From Lactiplantibacillus mudanjiangensis (GTDB lineage Bacteria; Bacillota; Bacilli; Lactobacillales; Lactobacillaceae), in contig NZ_BJDY01000003.1 in NCBI RefSeq assembly GCF_005405385.1, positions 310,001 to 374,000 of the forward strand: DNA of 64,000 bases, written 5' to 3'. The translations under genes were made by a program, and so were the position numbers. The notes beneath the pieces were generated by a model, which saw only the letters and a program-made list of their open reading frames with translations, was not told the DNA's origin and made no database searches. Below are positions 34,288-43,096 of the stretch, piece by piece; within the stretch, counting starts at the first letter, position 1; every line of letters begins with the position of its first letter.

Positions 34288-35248
34288 GTTGTAAACCTCG
34301 AATCAATAAGCCGAAAATCACGATCGCAGTTAAGGCCGATAAAATGTAGCCTAAGCTCACCGGTAAGCCGGCAATCGCATAATCACTAAATAACGCTTGG
34401 AAATGAAAACCGTGGGCCATCCCTTGTGGGACTTGAGCAGCCAAATGTTGTTGTGCCAGTAAGTGTTTCAACTCACTAGGTCCCCATTCCCCCCAAGCAG
34501 TATTGCTAGCCAGTAAACCAAGTGGTGTCAAGATGGCTAGCCCGAGTAATAGGCCCAGCCACCGGCGTTGACTCGTTTTAGGTGCCGTTTGATAGAGGCT
34601 AGTTGGCGCCACTTTTTGGACAAATTGATAAACTAACAAGGTGAAGCCGACCTCAACCCAACCAGCAACGAGTAAGTGCGCGCCAAGCATGGCGGGAACG
34701 GCAATGTTCAAGCCATAGGGGCAATAAAGGGGGGCGCCACTAGCTGTATGCGCAATTAAGGGCTGTAAACCGAGCTCAATACCGGCAACCAGTGCTGCGG
34801 TATTGATGCCAAGGTAAGCACCGATGGCTAAACCTACTTTTGGATGATGCCACTTTTGTCCAAGGCGATAGCAAGCATAGCCGACAAATGGCATGATGAC
34901 CGCCATATTGAGCGCATTGGCGCCAAAGGCCAAAATACCGCCATCACCAAAGAGTAGTGCCTGTAGGAATAAGGTGACGGTCAAAGCTAAACATGCCGCC
35001 CAAGGGCCAATGAGTACGGCTAACAAAGTACCACCGACCGCATGAGCAGTAGTGCCACCAGGAATCGGTAAATTAAACATCATGATTAAAAACGCCAGTG
35101 AAGCGGCGATCCCCAACATGGGTAATGTTTCACGCTGACGTTTGAGTTGAACTTTAACTTTTAAAACCGCCACAGTCCAAATGGGGACCATCGCGGTAAC
35201 CAGCGTCCCACAAGTAGCGGGGCTTAAATAATTATCCGGAATATGCAC
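34265..35248 (-). CDS. larMN: LarMN, fused CbiM/CbiN-type nickel substrate-binding membrane protein
   Basis: Encodes 327 residues. The N-terminus MHIPD is the metal-binding start of CbiM/NikM proteins, where the His2 side chain and terminal amine coordinate Ni2+ or Co2+; helices of the CbiM part follow (NLPIPGGTTAHAVGG). The last 100 residues form a CbiN-like part with an extracellular loop between two helices, here fused in one chain. It follows larR by 14 bp. Confidence 0.93.
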   Translation of the reverse strand: MHIPDNYLSPATCGTLVTAMVPIWTVAVLKVKVQLKRQRETLPMLGIAASLAFLIMMFNLPIPGGTTAHAVGGTLLAVLIGPWAACLALTVTLFLQALLFGDGGILAFGANALNMAVIMPFVGYACYRLGQKWHHPKVGLAIGAYLGINTAALVAGIELGLQPLIAHTASGAPLYCPYGLNIAVPAMLGAHLLVAGWVEVGFTLLVYQFVQKVAPTSLYQTAPKTSQRRWLGLLLGLAILTPLGLLASNTAWGEWGPSELKHLLAQQHLAAQVPQGMAHGFHFQALFSDYAIAGLPVSLGYILSALTAIVIFGLLIRGLQHDPQPKN

Positions 35249-35262
35249 GGATGAGCACCTCT

Positions 35263-35928
35263 TTAATTTGCAATTTGATCTAAGAGGTAGCTAATATCTT
35301 GAATAACAAATTTGTGATTTTTGACTGAGAGCACGCCGTCTTCACGTAGTTCTTTGAGCATCCGATTGACACTGCTTCGGGAACTAATGCCACAGAATCC
35401 GGCAATATCATCGTTAGTCACCACGAAATCAATTAAAATGCCATCTTTAATTTTGCGGCCGAATAGGTCCACAAGACTATAAATAAACGCACAAATAGCG
35501 CCTTTCTTCCCATTCATAACCATTCGTTGTAGGCGAAAAATATTTTCAGACAACTTTTTTCGATAGTAGTTTTTAACGTAGTTTTGTAATTCTGGTGTTC
35601 GATTAACGTACTTCCAGAAATCCACGCGATTCACTTGATAAAAAGTCGCATAGTCAGATTCAATTCGGACGTTGAATGGTTGATCCGTTGACCGGGAGAC
35701 TTCGTCACGCAATAACGAGATCACATCGGGTTTGGCAATATAGGATAAGTTAAACTCGCGACCATCTTGCAAGATGATGCTGTTTTTAATGATGCCATCT
35801 TTTAAAACATACGTATAATGTTCGGCCAAACCGTGATACGTCAAATACGTATGACGCTTTTTTTGAATGGTCGGCACGTGGTGCGCCTCTAAATAGCTTA
35901 ATAAGTATTCAATATCTGTTAGTACCAT
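35263..35928 (-). CDS. larR: LarR, Crp/Fnr-family regulator of lactate racemase genes
   Basis: Encodes 221 residues: an N-terminal cyclic-nucleotide-binding-like beta roll (DGIIKNSIILQDGREFNLSY) and a C-terminal winged helix-turn-helix (DDIAGFCGISSRSSVNRMLKEL). There is no Cys cluster of the Fnr type. In L. plantarum LarR activates the lar operon at a favourable L- to D-lactate ratio. It is divergent from larA, with likely operators in the 223-bp gap (35929-36151). No strong ribosome site is visible before the ATG. Confidence 0.92.
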   Translation of the reverse strand: MVLTDIEYLLSYLEAHHVPTIQKKRHTYLTYHGLAEHYTYVLKDGIIKNSIILQDGREFNLSYIAKPDVISLLRDEVSRSTDQPFNVRIESDYATFYQVNRVDFWKYVNRTPELQNYVKNYYRKKLSENIFRLQRMVMNGKKGAICAFIYSLVDLFGRKIKDGILIDFVVTNDDIAGFCGISSRSSVNRMLKELREDGVLSVKNHKFVIQDISYLLDQIAN

Positions 35929-36025
35929 CTTAGATTCAGTTCTTTCATTTATGAGATTAGGGCGGCGATTGACCGAAAACTAATCACTCTGCCCATCATA
36001 CCGTTTTTTGAAATCGAGACAATCG

Positions 36026-36070
36026 CATTTAAAGTATACATTTGTTAACACGTTTTGAACACTTTAAATG
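36026..36070. promoter_or_regulatory. Candidate LarR operator (inverted repeat) in the larR-larA gap
   Basis: CATTTAAAGT (36026-36035) and ACTTTAAATG (36061-36070) are perfect 10-bp inverted repeats 25 bases apart; TGTTAACA (36043-36050) lies close to the centre. The arrangement fits divergent regulation by a dimeric or multimeric regulator. Assignment to LarR is inferred from position. Confidence 0.5.
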
Positions 36071-36151
36071 TCACGGACAAGTTGATTAGAAACGCGTATA
36101 ACCAGAGCTACGTGTTAAAAAATTAATTGATGAAAGAGGATGCCCAATACC

Positions 36152-37426
36152 ATGGTTGCAATCAAGCTACCTTATGACAAAACCACGTTGACCGCTGAAA
36201 TACCAGCTGCAAATTTTGCTGGTAAATTAGTTTCGCAAGCGGCAACATATCATAACAAACTCTCTGAAAGTGAAACAGTTGAAAAATCGTTAGACAACCC
36301 GATCGGGACGCCTAGCTTAGAAAGTCTCGCAAAAGGCAAAACCAATATCGTGATTATCAGTTCAGATCACACACGGCCAGTACCGTCACACATTATCACG
36401 CCGATTTTGTTACGGCGGTTACGATCGGTGGCACCAGATGCACGGATTCGGATTTTAGTGGCGACTGGTTTTCACCGGCCATCAACCCATGAAGAATTAG
36501 TTAACAAATATGGTGAAGATATTGTGGCTAATGAAGAGATCGTGATGCATGTGTCTACCGATGATGACAGTATGGTCAAAATTGGCCAATTACCTTCTGG
36601 TGGTGATTGCATTATTAATAAAGTTGCGGCGGAAGCCGACTTACTTATTTCTGAAGGGTTCATCGAATCGCATTTCTTTGCCGGTTTTTCCGGTGGTCGA
36701 AAATCGGTCTTGCCAGGGATTGCGTCTTATAAAACGATTATGGCTAACCATTCTGGGGAATTTATTAACTCACCAAAAGCGCGGACCGGGAATTTAATGC
36801 ATAATCCGATCCATCATGACATGGTCTATGCGGCGCGGACCGCGAAGTTGGCGTTTATCGTTAATGTTGTTTTAGACGAAGATAAAAAGATCATCGGCTC
36901 ATTTGCTGGTGATATGGAAGCTGCCCACAAGGTCGGATGTGATTTTGTCAAAGACTTGTCTAGTGTCCCCGCAATTCCTTGCGACATCGCCATTTCAACT
37001 AATGGGGGCTACCCATTAGATCAAAACATTTATCAAGCCGTTAAAGGGATGACAGCGGCGGAAGCGACTAACAAAGAAGGTGGCACGATTGTGATGGTTG
37101 CTGGGGCTCGTGATGGTCACGGTGGTGAAGGGTTCTACCATAATCTAGCTGATGTTGATGATCCTAAAGACTTTTTAGATCAAGCCATTAATACGCCACG
37201 ACTAAAGACAATTCCTGATCAATGGACGGCGCAAATTTTTGCCCGGATCTTGGTTCATCATCATGTCATTTTTGTGTCAGATTTAGTTGATCCAGACTTA
37301 ATTACAGGGATGCATATGGAATTAGCTAAAACCTTGGATGAAGCCATGACAAAAGCCTATGAGCGTGAAGGTCAGGATGCTAAAGTTACCGTTGTGCCTG
37401 ATGGGCTTGGCGTGATCGTCAAGTAA
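36152..37426 (+). CDS. larA: Lactate racemase LarA (nickel-pincer enzyme)
   Basis: Encodes 424 residues from the ATG at 36152, which places His108, His174, Lys184 and His200 at exactly the L. plantarum LarA positions; the ATG at 36140 touches the GAGG site and would shift this. LarA interconverts L- and D-lactate using a nickel pincer derived from nicotinic acid, bound through Lys184 ([11 protein letters not shown]) and His200. D-lactate is needed for the D-Ala-D-Lac wall of this group. It heads the larABCDE operon, divergent from larR. Confidence 0.97.
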   Translation: MVAIKLPYDKTTLTAEIPAANFAGKLVSQAATYHNKLSESETVEKSLDNPIGTPSLESLAKGKTNIVIISSDHTRPVPSHIITPILLRRLRSVAPDARIRILVATGFHRPSTHEELVNKYGEDIVANEEIVMHVSTDDDSMVKIGQLPSGGDCIINKVAAEADLLISEGFIESHFFAGFSGGRKSVLPGIASYKTIMANHSGEFINSPKARTGNLMHNPIHHDMVYAARTAKLAFIVNVVLDEDKKIIGSFAGDMEAAHKVGCDFVKDLSSVPAIPCDIAISTNGGYPLDQNIYQAVKGMTAAEATNKEGGTIVMVAGARDGHGGEGFYHNLADVDDPKDFLDQAINTPRLKTIPDQWTAQIFARILVHHHVIFVSDLVDPDLITGMHMELAKTLDEAMTKAYEREGQDAKVTVVPDGLGVIVK

Positions 37427-37427
37427 G

Positions 37428-38165
37428 ATGACGACGTTAGATATTTTACAGGCAGTGGCGGCTGGGCAACTAACGCCCACCGCGGCTAGCGCACAACTAG
37501 AAGCCAGTCAAACTGCCGACTTGGGTTTTGCCAACGTTGATTTAAGTCGTCAACAGCGCAATGGTGTGCCGGAAGTCGTTTACGGTGCCGGTAAAACGGC
37601 CACTCAAATTGTTGGGATCATTCAAGCGATGCCCAAACAAATCACGCCGATTTTGACGACGCGATTGTCGGCCGAAAAATTTGCAGCGCTGCAACCCGCA
37701 TTACCACAAGCGGTGTATCATGCGGCAGCCCAATGTATGACGGTGGGGACCTTACCAACGCCAGCCACGGACGATTACATCGCTGTCGTGACGGCCGGAA
37801 CCTCTGATCAACCGGTGGCCGAAGAAGCAGCCATTACAGCTCAAGCTTTTGGCAATCATGTTGAACGGGTCTACGATGTCGGTGTGGCAGGGATTCATCG
37901 TTTGTTTGCCAAGCTGGATGTCATCCGCGGTGCCAAAGTGGTCATCGTTATTGCTGGCATGGAGGGCGCGCTGGCTAGTGTGGTTGGTGGTTTGATTGAT
38001 AAACCACTAATTGCGGTGCCCACGAGTGTTGGCTATGGGACGAACTTTCAAGGCATGACAGCGTTACTTACGATGCTCAATAGCTGTGCTTCTGGGATTA
38101 CCGTTGTCAATATTGATAATGGGTTTGGTGCCGCTTATTCAGCAAGTATGATTAATCAATTGTAG
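37428..38165 (+). CDS. larB: LarB, nicotinic acid adenine dinucleotide carboxylase/hydrolase
   Basis: Encodes 245 residues. LarB carboxylates the pyridinium ring of NaAD and cleaves the phosphoanhydride, the first step of pincer synthesis. The C-terminal PurE-like domain is seen ([31 protein letters not shown]). Cys220 in NSCASGI corresponds to the catalytic cysteine. The gene starts one base after the larA stop with no good ribosome site, so it depends on translational coupling. Confidence 0.96.
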   Translation: MTTLDILQAVAAGQLTPTAASAQLEASQTADLGFANVDLSRQQRNGVPEVVYGAGKTATQIVGIIQAMPKQITPILTTRLSAEKFAALQPALPQAVYHAAAQCMTVGTLPTPATDDYIAVVTAGTSDQPVAEEAAITAQAFGNHVERVYDVGVAGIHRLFAKLDVIRGAKVVIVIAGMEGALASVVGGLIDKPLIAVPTSVGYGTNFQGMTALLTMLNSCASGITVVNIDNGFGAAYSASMINQL

Positions 38166-38201
38166 AAAAATTCAGTTAACTGAACAAAGGAGGTACTTGA
38201 C

Positions 38202-39020
38202 GTGCGATTATTGTATTTGGATGCTTTTTCTGGCATTAGCGGTGATATGTTTTTAGGTGCAATGCTAGATTTAGGCTTGGATTTTGAGGCCTTAAAACAA
38301 GAACTAGCTAAATTACCAGTCTCTGGCTATCAGTTGACTCACGAACGGCTGGCTAAAAGCAGCATTTATGGGACCAGTTTTGACGTTCAAGTCGCTGGCG
38401 GAAAAGATCACGGCTTTGTGGAACATCATCACCACGATCATTCGGAAGCAACGCCACATCAGCAGGTTGCCGAACATGCGCATCATCATGATCATGAGGC
38501 TCGGCATTTAAATGACATTTTAGCGTTGATTAATGGCAGTGACTTATCAGCAACGGTTAAGCAACGCGCTATCGCCATTTTTACGGAGATCGCCAAAGCC
38601 GAAGCGACGGTTCACCAAATGCCATTGGCCGAGGTGCACTTTCATGAGGTTGGGGCATTAGATTCAATTGTCGATATTGTCGGTTGTTGTGTGGCCCTGG
38701 AACTAATGAAAATTGATGACGTTCAAGCGTCACCGCTCACTGACGGCAGTGGCTTTATCAATGTCGCTCACGGTCAAATGCCAGTGCCGGTGCCCGCAGT
38801 CATGCAGATGCGAGTCGGGACAGACATTCCGATTCATCAACGATTGGATGTGAAGACGGAATTGATTACCCCAACTGGGATGGGGATTGTCAAAACGTTG
38901 GTCACCGCATTTGGACCACTACCAACGAGTACGCCAACCAAAGTCGGCTATGGTTTTGGTCAGCGTGAAACGGGTAGCTTGAATGGCTTACGGGCCGTTT
39001 TATTCGAAAAAAAAAACTAA
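38202..39020 (+). CDS. larC1: LarC1, N-terminal part of nickel insertion enzyme LarC
   Basis: Encodes 272 residues ending at TAA just after a run of ten A. LarC is the CTP-dependent cyclometallase that puts Ni into the pincer. YLDAFSGISGDMFLGAMLD begins the domain, and a His-rich loop (residues 74-101, over ten His) probably binds nickel. The larC2 frame continues the protein in the -1 frame with no gap. AAAGGAGG precedes the start ATG/GTG region at 38202 (GTG). Confidence 0.95.
   Translation: MRLLYLDAFSGISGDMFLGAMLDLGLDFEALKQELAKLPVSGYQLTHERLAKSSIYGTSFDVQVAGGKDHGFVEHHHHDHSEATPHQQVAEHAHHHDHEARHLNDILALINGSDLSATVKQRAIAIFTEIAKAEATVHQMPLAEVHFHEVGALDSIVDIVGCCVALELMKIDDVQASPLTDGSGFINVAHGQMPVPVPAVMQMRVGTDIPIHQRLDVKTELITPTGMGIVKTLVTAFGPLPTSTPTKVGYGFGQRETGSLNGLRAVLFEKKN
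39011..39017 (+). other. -1 ribosomal frameshift slippery site joining larC1 and larC2
   Basis: A-AAA-AAC in the larC1 frame, inside a ten-A run (39007-39016) and immediately before the zero-frame TAA (39018-39020). Slipping back one base gives Glu-Lys-Lys-Lys-Leu-Ser-Gln-Gln and continues unbroken into the larC2 domain. LarC of L. plantarum is known to be made by programmed frameshifting. Confidence 0.85.
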
Positions 39021-39490
39021 GTCAACAAGTTGTTGATCAAACTAAAGATGCCGTCATTTTGATGGAAGCGAATTTAGATGATCAGGCTGGCGAAGGTCTG
39101 GGCTATGTGATGACGCAGTTGTTAGCTGCCGGGGCCTATGACGTGTATTTTACGTCGATTCAAATGAAAAAGAATCGACCGGCAATTAAGTTGTCAGTGT
39201 TAAGTGCACCGAGTGATCGGCTGGCTTTAACCAAGTTGATTTTAGCCGAGACCAGTACCATCGGCGTGCGTTATCAAACGTGGCACCGAACGATCATGCG
39301 GCGGCATTTCGTAACGGCCACTACGCCGTATGGACCGGTCAAAATAAAGGTTGCCACATATGATGGCATCATTAAAAAAACACCGGAATATGCGGATTGT
39401 GCTAGCTTGGCACGAATACAGCAAGTGCCATTGATGATGGTCTATCAAGCGGCTTTAGCAGCATTAGAACAACTAGATGAGGAGGGCTAA
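39014..39490 (+). CDS. larC2: LarC2, C-terminal part of LarC made by -1 frameshift
   Basis: Open in the -1 frame from 39005 to 39490, with no ribosome site before the TTG/ATG at 39059-39064. Codons from 39014 on extend LarC1 directly: LSQQVVDQTKDAVI then LMEANLDDQAGEGLGY, the start of the conserved C-terminal domain that binds CTP/Mg and metal. KIKVATYDGIIKKTPEYADC is the last family block. It is not a pseudogene; the split is shared with L. plantarum, where both parts are needed. Confidence 0.93.
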   Translation, partial: KLSQQVVDQTKDAVILMEANLDDQAGEGLGYVMTQLLAAGAYDVYFTSIQMKKNRPAIKLSVLSAPSDRLALTKLILAETSTIGVRYQTWHRTIMRRHFVTATTPYGPVKIKVATYDGIIKKTPEYADCASLARIQQVPLMMVYQAALAALEQLDEEG

Positions 39491-39493
39491 TCG

Positions 39494-40210
39494 GTGTTAC
39501 ACGCATTAGTAGCAGAATTTATGGGCACTGCCTTGATGATTATCTTCGGGGTTGGGGTGCATTGTAGTACGGTACTCAAGGGGACAAAATATCGTGGCTC
39601 AGGACACATCTTTGCGATTACGACTTGGGGATTTGGGATTAGTATTGCGTTATTTATTTTTGGCAATGTGTGCATTAACCCGGCGATGGTTTTAGCACAA
39701 TGTTTGTTAGGCAATTTACCTTGGACGAGCTTTATCCCCTATTCACTAGCCGATCTGTTTGGTGGGGTGATTGGATCGGTGATCGTGTGGGTCATGTATG
39801 CCGATCACTTTAAAGCTTCAGAGGGTGAAATTTCCCCAATTACGATTCGCAATTTATTTTGTACGTCACCAGCGGTTCGTCATTTACCGCGGAACTTTTT
39901 TGTGGAATTTTTCGATACGTTTATTTTTATTTCTGGGATTTTAGCCATTTCGACAGTCAAAACGCCTGGAGTCGTGCCGATTGGTGTCGGTTTACTGGTT
40001 TGGGCAATTGGGATGGGTCTGGGTGGCCCAACTGGATTTGCGATGAATTTGGCGCGAGATATGGGACCACGGATCGCACACGCTATTTTACCGATTGCGA
40101 ATAAAGCGGATAGCGACTGGCAATATGGAATTGTTGTCCCTGGAATTGCGCCGTTTATTGGCGCGGCCTGTGCGGCTTGGTTCATGCACGGATTTTTTGG
40201 AATTAACTAA
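39494..40210 (+). CDS. larD: LarD, aquaglyceroporin-type lactic acid channel
   Basis: Encodes 238 residues from a GTG start that follows GAGGAGGGC; six transmembrane helices. The first pore motif is Asn-Pro-Ala (CINPAMVLA), while the second reads Asn-Leu-Ala (FAMNLARDMGP) instead of NPA. MIP-family channels of this group conduct D/L-lactic acid and glycerol by diffusion. It lies three bases after larC2 inside the lar operon, matching its role in lactate uptake or efflux. Confidence 0.93.
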   Translation: MLHALVAEFMGTALMIIFGVGVHCSTVLKGTKYRGSGHIFAITTWGFGISIALFIFGNVCINPAMVLAQCLLGNLPWTSFIPYSLADLFGGVIGSVIVWVMYADHFKASEGEISPITIRNLFCTSPAVRHLPRNFFVEFFDTFIFISGILAISTVKTPGVVPIGVGLLVWAIGMGLGGPTGFAMNLARDMGPRIAHAILPIANKADSDWQYGIVVPGIAPFIGAACAAWFMHGFFGIN

Positions 40211-40233
40211 TTAAAATGAAGAAGGCAATTATA

Positions 40234-41064
40234 ATGACAACTTTAGCAACGAAGAAAGCAACATTAACTGATTTATTGAAAGGTTTAGGCCGCGTGACGG
40301 TCGCCTTTTCTGGTGGGATTGACAGTACGGTCATCTTAAAAATGGCCTTGGATGTTTTAGGCGCTGATCATGTGACGGCGGTCGTGGCTAACTCTGAATT
40401 ATTTACCGATGAAGAATTCGATAAAGCAGTTAGTTTGGCCCAAGAAATCGGCGCACCGATTGAAACTACGATTTTGGATTACTTGAGTGATGATCATATT
40501 GAACATAACACGCCAGATAGCTGGTACTATGCGAAGAAGATGTTCTACACGCGTTTGACAGCAATGGCTGCCGAAAACGGAAGTACGGCAGTTTTAGATG
40601 GGATGATCAAAAACGATGAGCAAGATTATCGTCCCGGTTTAAAGGCACGGACCGAAGCTGGTGCCCGGAGTTTATTACAAGAAGCTGGTTTTTACAAAGT
40701 TGATGTTCGGGCCTTAGCTCAAGAATTAAACTTAAACAACTGGAATAAAGTAGCTTCATGCTCGGTTTCATCACGCTTCCCATATGGCACGACCTTAACG
40801 TCTGAAAACATTGCTCAAGTAATGGCTGCTGAAAGTTACTTACGTGGCTTAGGTTTTCCAACCGTCCGGGTTCGTTATCACGATGATATTGCGCGGATCG
40901 AATTACCTGAAGCACGTATCGGTGACTTCTTAGTCTTTAACGATCGCGTCAATCGTCAATTACAATCATTAGGCTTCCGGTATGTGACTTTAGATTTAGG
41001 TGGCTTCCGTAGTGGTCGGATGAACGATACATTAACGAAACAACAATTAGCAACATTCGCTTAA
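40234..41064 (+). CDS. larE: LarE, ATP-dependent sacrificial sulfur transferase
   Basis: Encodes 276 residues from the ATG at 40234, chosen because it puts the sacrificial cysteine at position 176 (NKVASCSVSS) as in L. plantarum; GAAGAAGG lies upstream. The PP-loop SGGIDS (26-31) adenylates the pincer carboxylates, and the Cys sulfur is then donated, leaving dehydroalanine, so each LarE acts once per sulfur. WYYAKKMFYTRL matches the family. It is the last gene of the lar operon. Confidence 0.96.
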   Translation: MTTLATKKATLTDLLKGLGRVTVAFSGGIDSTVILKMALDVLGADHVTAVVANSELFTDEEFDKAVSLAQEIGAPIETTILDYLSDDHIEHNTPDSWYYAKKMFYTRLTAMAAENGSTAVLDGMIKNDEQDYRPGLKARTEAGARSLLQEAGFYKVDVRALAQELNLNNWNKVASCSVSSRFPYGTTLTSENIAQVMAAESYLRGLGFPTVRVRYHDDIARIELPEARIGDFLVFNDRVNRQLQSLGFRYVTLDLGGFRSGRMNDTLTKQQLATFA

Positions 41065-41074
41065 ATTAGAGTGA

Positions 41075-41116
41075 GACAGAAGTCGGGGAGTTAATGCTCA
41101 CTAACTGACTTCTGTC
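41075..41116 (+). terminator. Hairpin after larE
   Basis: GACAGAAGTC / GACTTCTGTC form a 10-bp stem with a long loop; no T-run follows. It may stabilise the mRNA end rather than terminate. Confidence 0.5.
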
Positions 41117-41145
41117 ACGTTTCGACAATAAATATTTAGAGATTG

Positions 41146-41182
41146 AAATGAGTTTGGGGTTTTTGTCCTAAACTCATTTTTT
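41146..41182 (+). terminator. Terminator of the lar operon
   Basis: AAATGAGTTT pairs with AAACTCATTT, followed by six T. A parS site begins two bases later. Confidence 0.8.
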
Positions 41183-41183
41183 A

Positions 41184-41199
41184 TGTTTCACGTGAAACA
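41184..41199. other. parS site (perfect)
   Basis: TGTTTCACGTGAAACA between the lar terminator and the TPP riboswitch. Confidence 0.92.
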
Positions 41200-41271
41200 T
41201 AGTTAAAATCTATGGTTGACGATAACGGTTACAACCGCTACACTGAATGCATACAAATAGTTATCTTAAAC

Positions 41272-41361
41272 ACTAGGGGTGTCCGTAGTCGGGCTGAGAC
41301 GGTGCAAGTGCGCACCGATCCCTTCGAACCTGTAAGTTCAGACTTGCGTAGGGAAAGTGTC
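41272..41361 (+). promoter_or_regulatory. TPP riboswitch (THI box)
   Basis: Core blocks GGGGTG, GGGCTGAGA, a GGTGC-loop-GCACC arm, CCCTTCGAACCTG and GCGTAGGGAA are in the correct order. It controls the thiM-thiD-thiE-cytX operon by thiamine pyrophosphate. Confidence 0.96.
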
Positions 41362-41376
41362 ACTGCAGCTTTATTT

Positions 41377-41420
41377 AGCGGCCCTAGGTTCAATGTGTCA
41401 TTGAACTGGGACCGCTTTTT
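41377..41420 (+). terminator. Attenuator hairpin of the TPP riboswitch
   Basis: AGCGGCCCTAGGTTCAATG pairs with CATTGAACTGGGACCGCT (few mismatches), followed by TTTT. It would stop transcription when TPP is bound. Confidence 0.85.
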
Positions 41421-41459
41421 GAGTTGGCGTGATACGAGGCTTAAAAGGAGGAATTTCAA

Positions 41460-42254
41460 ATGAAGTTAGACTTATTAACCACGTTGCGCCAACAAAATCC
41501 GGTGGTCTTTAATATTGCCAATTTCGTGACTGTTCAAGATGTTGCTAATGGGTTAAATGCGGTTGGGGCATCGCCAATTATGTCAGCCGAAGTTGCCGAA
41601 GCCGATCAAATGATTGCCATTGCTGGTGCTGTTTGTCTTAACCTGGGGACGTTAACAACCACCCAAGTTAACCAAATGCAAATAGTCGGCCGGTTGGCAA
41701 ATGAGCGGCAGTTACCGATTGTTTTTGATCCAGTCGCGGTTGGGGCCGTACCGTATCGCTTACAAGTGGCACAGGACTTGTTGGCAACGATCCAAATGAC
41801 GGTGATTCGTGGGAATGCCGGAGAGATTGCCGCGTTAGCTGGTGTGGATTGGCAAGCCAAGGGTATTGATGCCGGGAACGGGTCGGGCGATGTGGTAGCT
41901 ATTGCTAAAGCTTGTGCGCAAAAATATCATTGTGTGATCGTCCTGTCAGGGCCAACGGATGTCATTACCGATGGCACGCAAGTCGCTAAAGTCCACAACG
42001 GCACTGAGTTATTTCAATTGCATGTCGGTTCTGGCGATTTGCTATCGAGTATTGTGGCGGCATTTACAGCCGTACAATCCGATGCACCATTTGATGCGGC
42101 GCAAACGGCGTGCTTAGTTTTGGCCGGTACCGGTGAGTTGGTGGCTAAACAATTTACGGCACCAAGACCAGGCACATTTGCGGCTGACTTAATTGATAAA
42201 TTACATTTGGTGACCGTATCGGAATTAACTGAGGTGGCTGATTATGAGGATTAA
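41460..42254 (+). CDS. thiM: Hydroxyethylthiazole kinase ThiM
   Basis: Encodes 264 residues. ThiM phosphorylates 4-methyl-5-hydroxyethylthiazole with ATP during thiamine salvage. NFVTVQDVANGLNAVGASPIMS is the substrate-binding N-terminus (first 20 residues matter), DPVAVGAVPYR, RGNAGEIAALAG and the end HVGSGDLLSS match the ribokinase-like fold. Position 193 has Gly-Ser-Gly-Asp where most relatives have Gly-Thr-Gly-Cys. It is first after the riboswitch, with AAAAGGAGG before the ATG. Confidence 0.94.
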   Translation: MKLDLLTTLRQQNPVVFNIANFVTVQDVANGLNAVGASPIMSAEVAEADQMIAIAGAVCLNLGTLTTTQVNQMQIVGRLANERQLPIVFDPVAVGAVPYRLQVAQDLLATIQMTVIRGNAGEIAALAGVDWQAKGIDAGNGSGDVVAIAKACAQKYHCVIVLSGPTDVITDGTQVAKVHNGTELFQLHVGSGDLLSSIVAAFTAVQSDAPFDAAQTACLVLAGTGELVAKQFTAPRPGTFAADLIDKLHLVTVSELTEVADYED

Positions 42255-42268
42255 TGGAGGTAAAGCAA

Positions 42269-43096
42269 ATGGCAAATGAATTTCCACAAGTGGTAACCAT
42301 TGCAGGGACTGATAGTGGCGGTGGCGCTGGTGTGATGGCGGATCTAAAGACATTACAAGCTCGGCATGTTTTCGGGCAGGCTGTGATTGTGGCAGTGACG
42401 GCGCAAAATACGTTAGGGGTTCAAGATTTTATGGCCTTACCGACCAAACTAATTGATGAACAGTTTGCATCATTAGCTGCGGATTTAAAACCACGGGCTT
42501 GCAAGACGGGTATGTTGGCAGATGCTGAACATGTGCATGCGGTTGTCGAGAATTTGAAAAAAGTGGATTTTGGGCCATTGATAGTTGATCCGGTCATGAT
42601 TGCCAAAGGTGGTGCGGCTTTGTTAGCAGCGGATGCCATTCAAACGGTGCGCGAGGAACTCGTACCATTGGCCACCTTAGTAACGCCGAATTTGCCGGAA
42701 GCCGTGGCACTCACGGATCGACCGATTGAAAGCACGGCTGACATGATCGAGGCGGCTAAGCTGATTCAACAATTAGGAGCTAAAAATGTGATGATCAAAG
42801 GTGGTCATGGTGATAACCCTGAGTTAGCAAGTGATTTTGTCCTGTTGGCTGATGGGTCACATTTCTGGTTGAGTGCGCCACGGATTGCGACGAAGCGAAC
42901 CCATGGCACGGGCGATACGTTGTCAGCTTGCATTGCCGCAGAACTTGCAAAAGGGGCTGATTTATCAATTTCGATTGAAACGGGTAAAGCTTTTGTGGCC
43001 GCGGCCATTAAAGCTACGATCCAAGTTGGCCACGGTCATGGACCCTTGAATCATTGGGTGACACCTAGTACGGAGGTGAGCCGCGATGACCATTAA
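42269..43096 (+). CDS. thiD: Hydroxymethylpyrimidine/phosphomethylpyrimidine kinase ThiD
   Basis: Encodes 275 residues from the ATG at 42269, eight bases after GGAGG; the ATG at 42254 overlaps both that site and the thiM stop. It phosphorylates HMP and HMP-phosphate. TIAGTDSGGGAGVMADLK, the Lys-Thr-Gly-Met motif, DPVMIAKGG, TPNLPEA and KRTHGTGDTLSA are all present. It overlaps thiE by 11 bp. Confidence 0.95.
   Translation: MANEFPQVVTIAGTDSGGGAGVMADLKTLQARHVFGQAVIVAVTAQNTLGVQDFMALPTKLIDEQFASLAADLKPRACKTGMLADAEHVHAVVENLKKVDFGPLIVDPVMIAKGGAALLAADAIQTVREELVPLATLVTPNLPEAVALTDRPIESTADMIEAAKLIQQLGAKNVMIKGGHGDNPELASDFVLLADGSHFWLSAPRIATKRTHGTGDTLSACIAAELAKGADLSISIETGKAFVAAAIKATIQVGHGHGPLNHWVTPSTEVSRDDH

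Noticed and set aside
35126-35141. Sixth parS-like sequence (TGTTTCACGCTGACG)
   Set aside because: It lies inside larMN and only the left half matches; the right half differs at several positions.
38202-39490. larC as a frameshifted pseudogene
   Set aside because: The split is shared with L. plantarum, where it is bridged by programmed frameshifting, and a slippery heptamer sits exactly at the junction.
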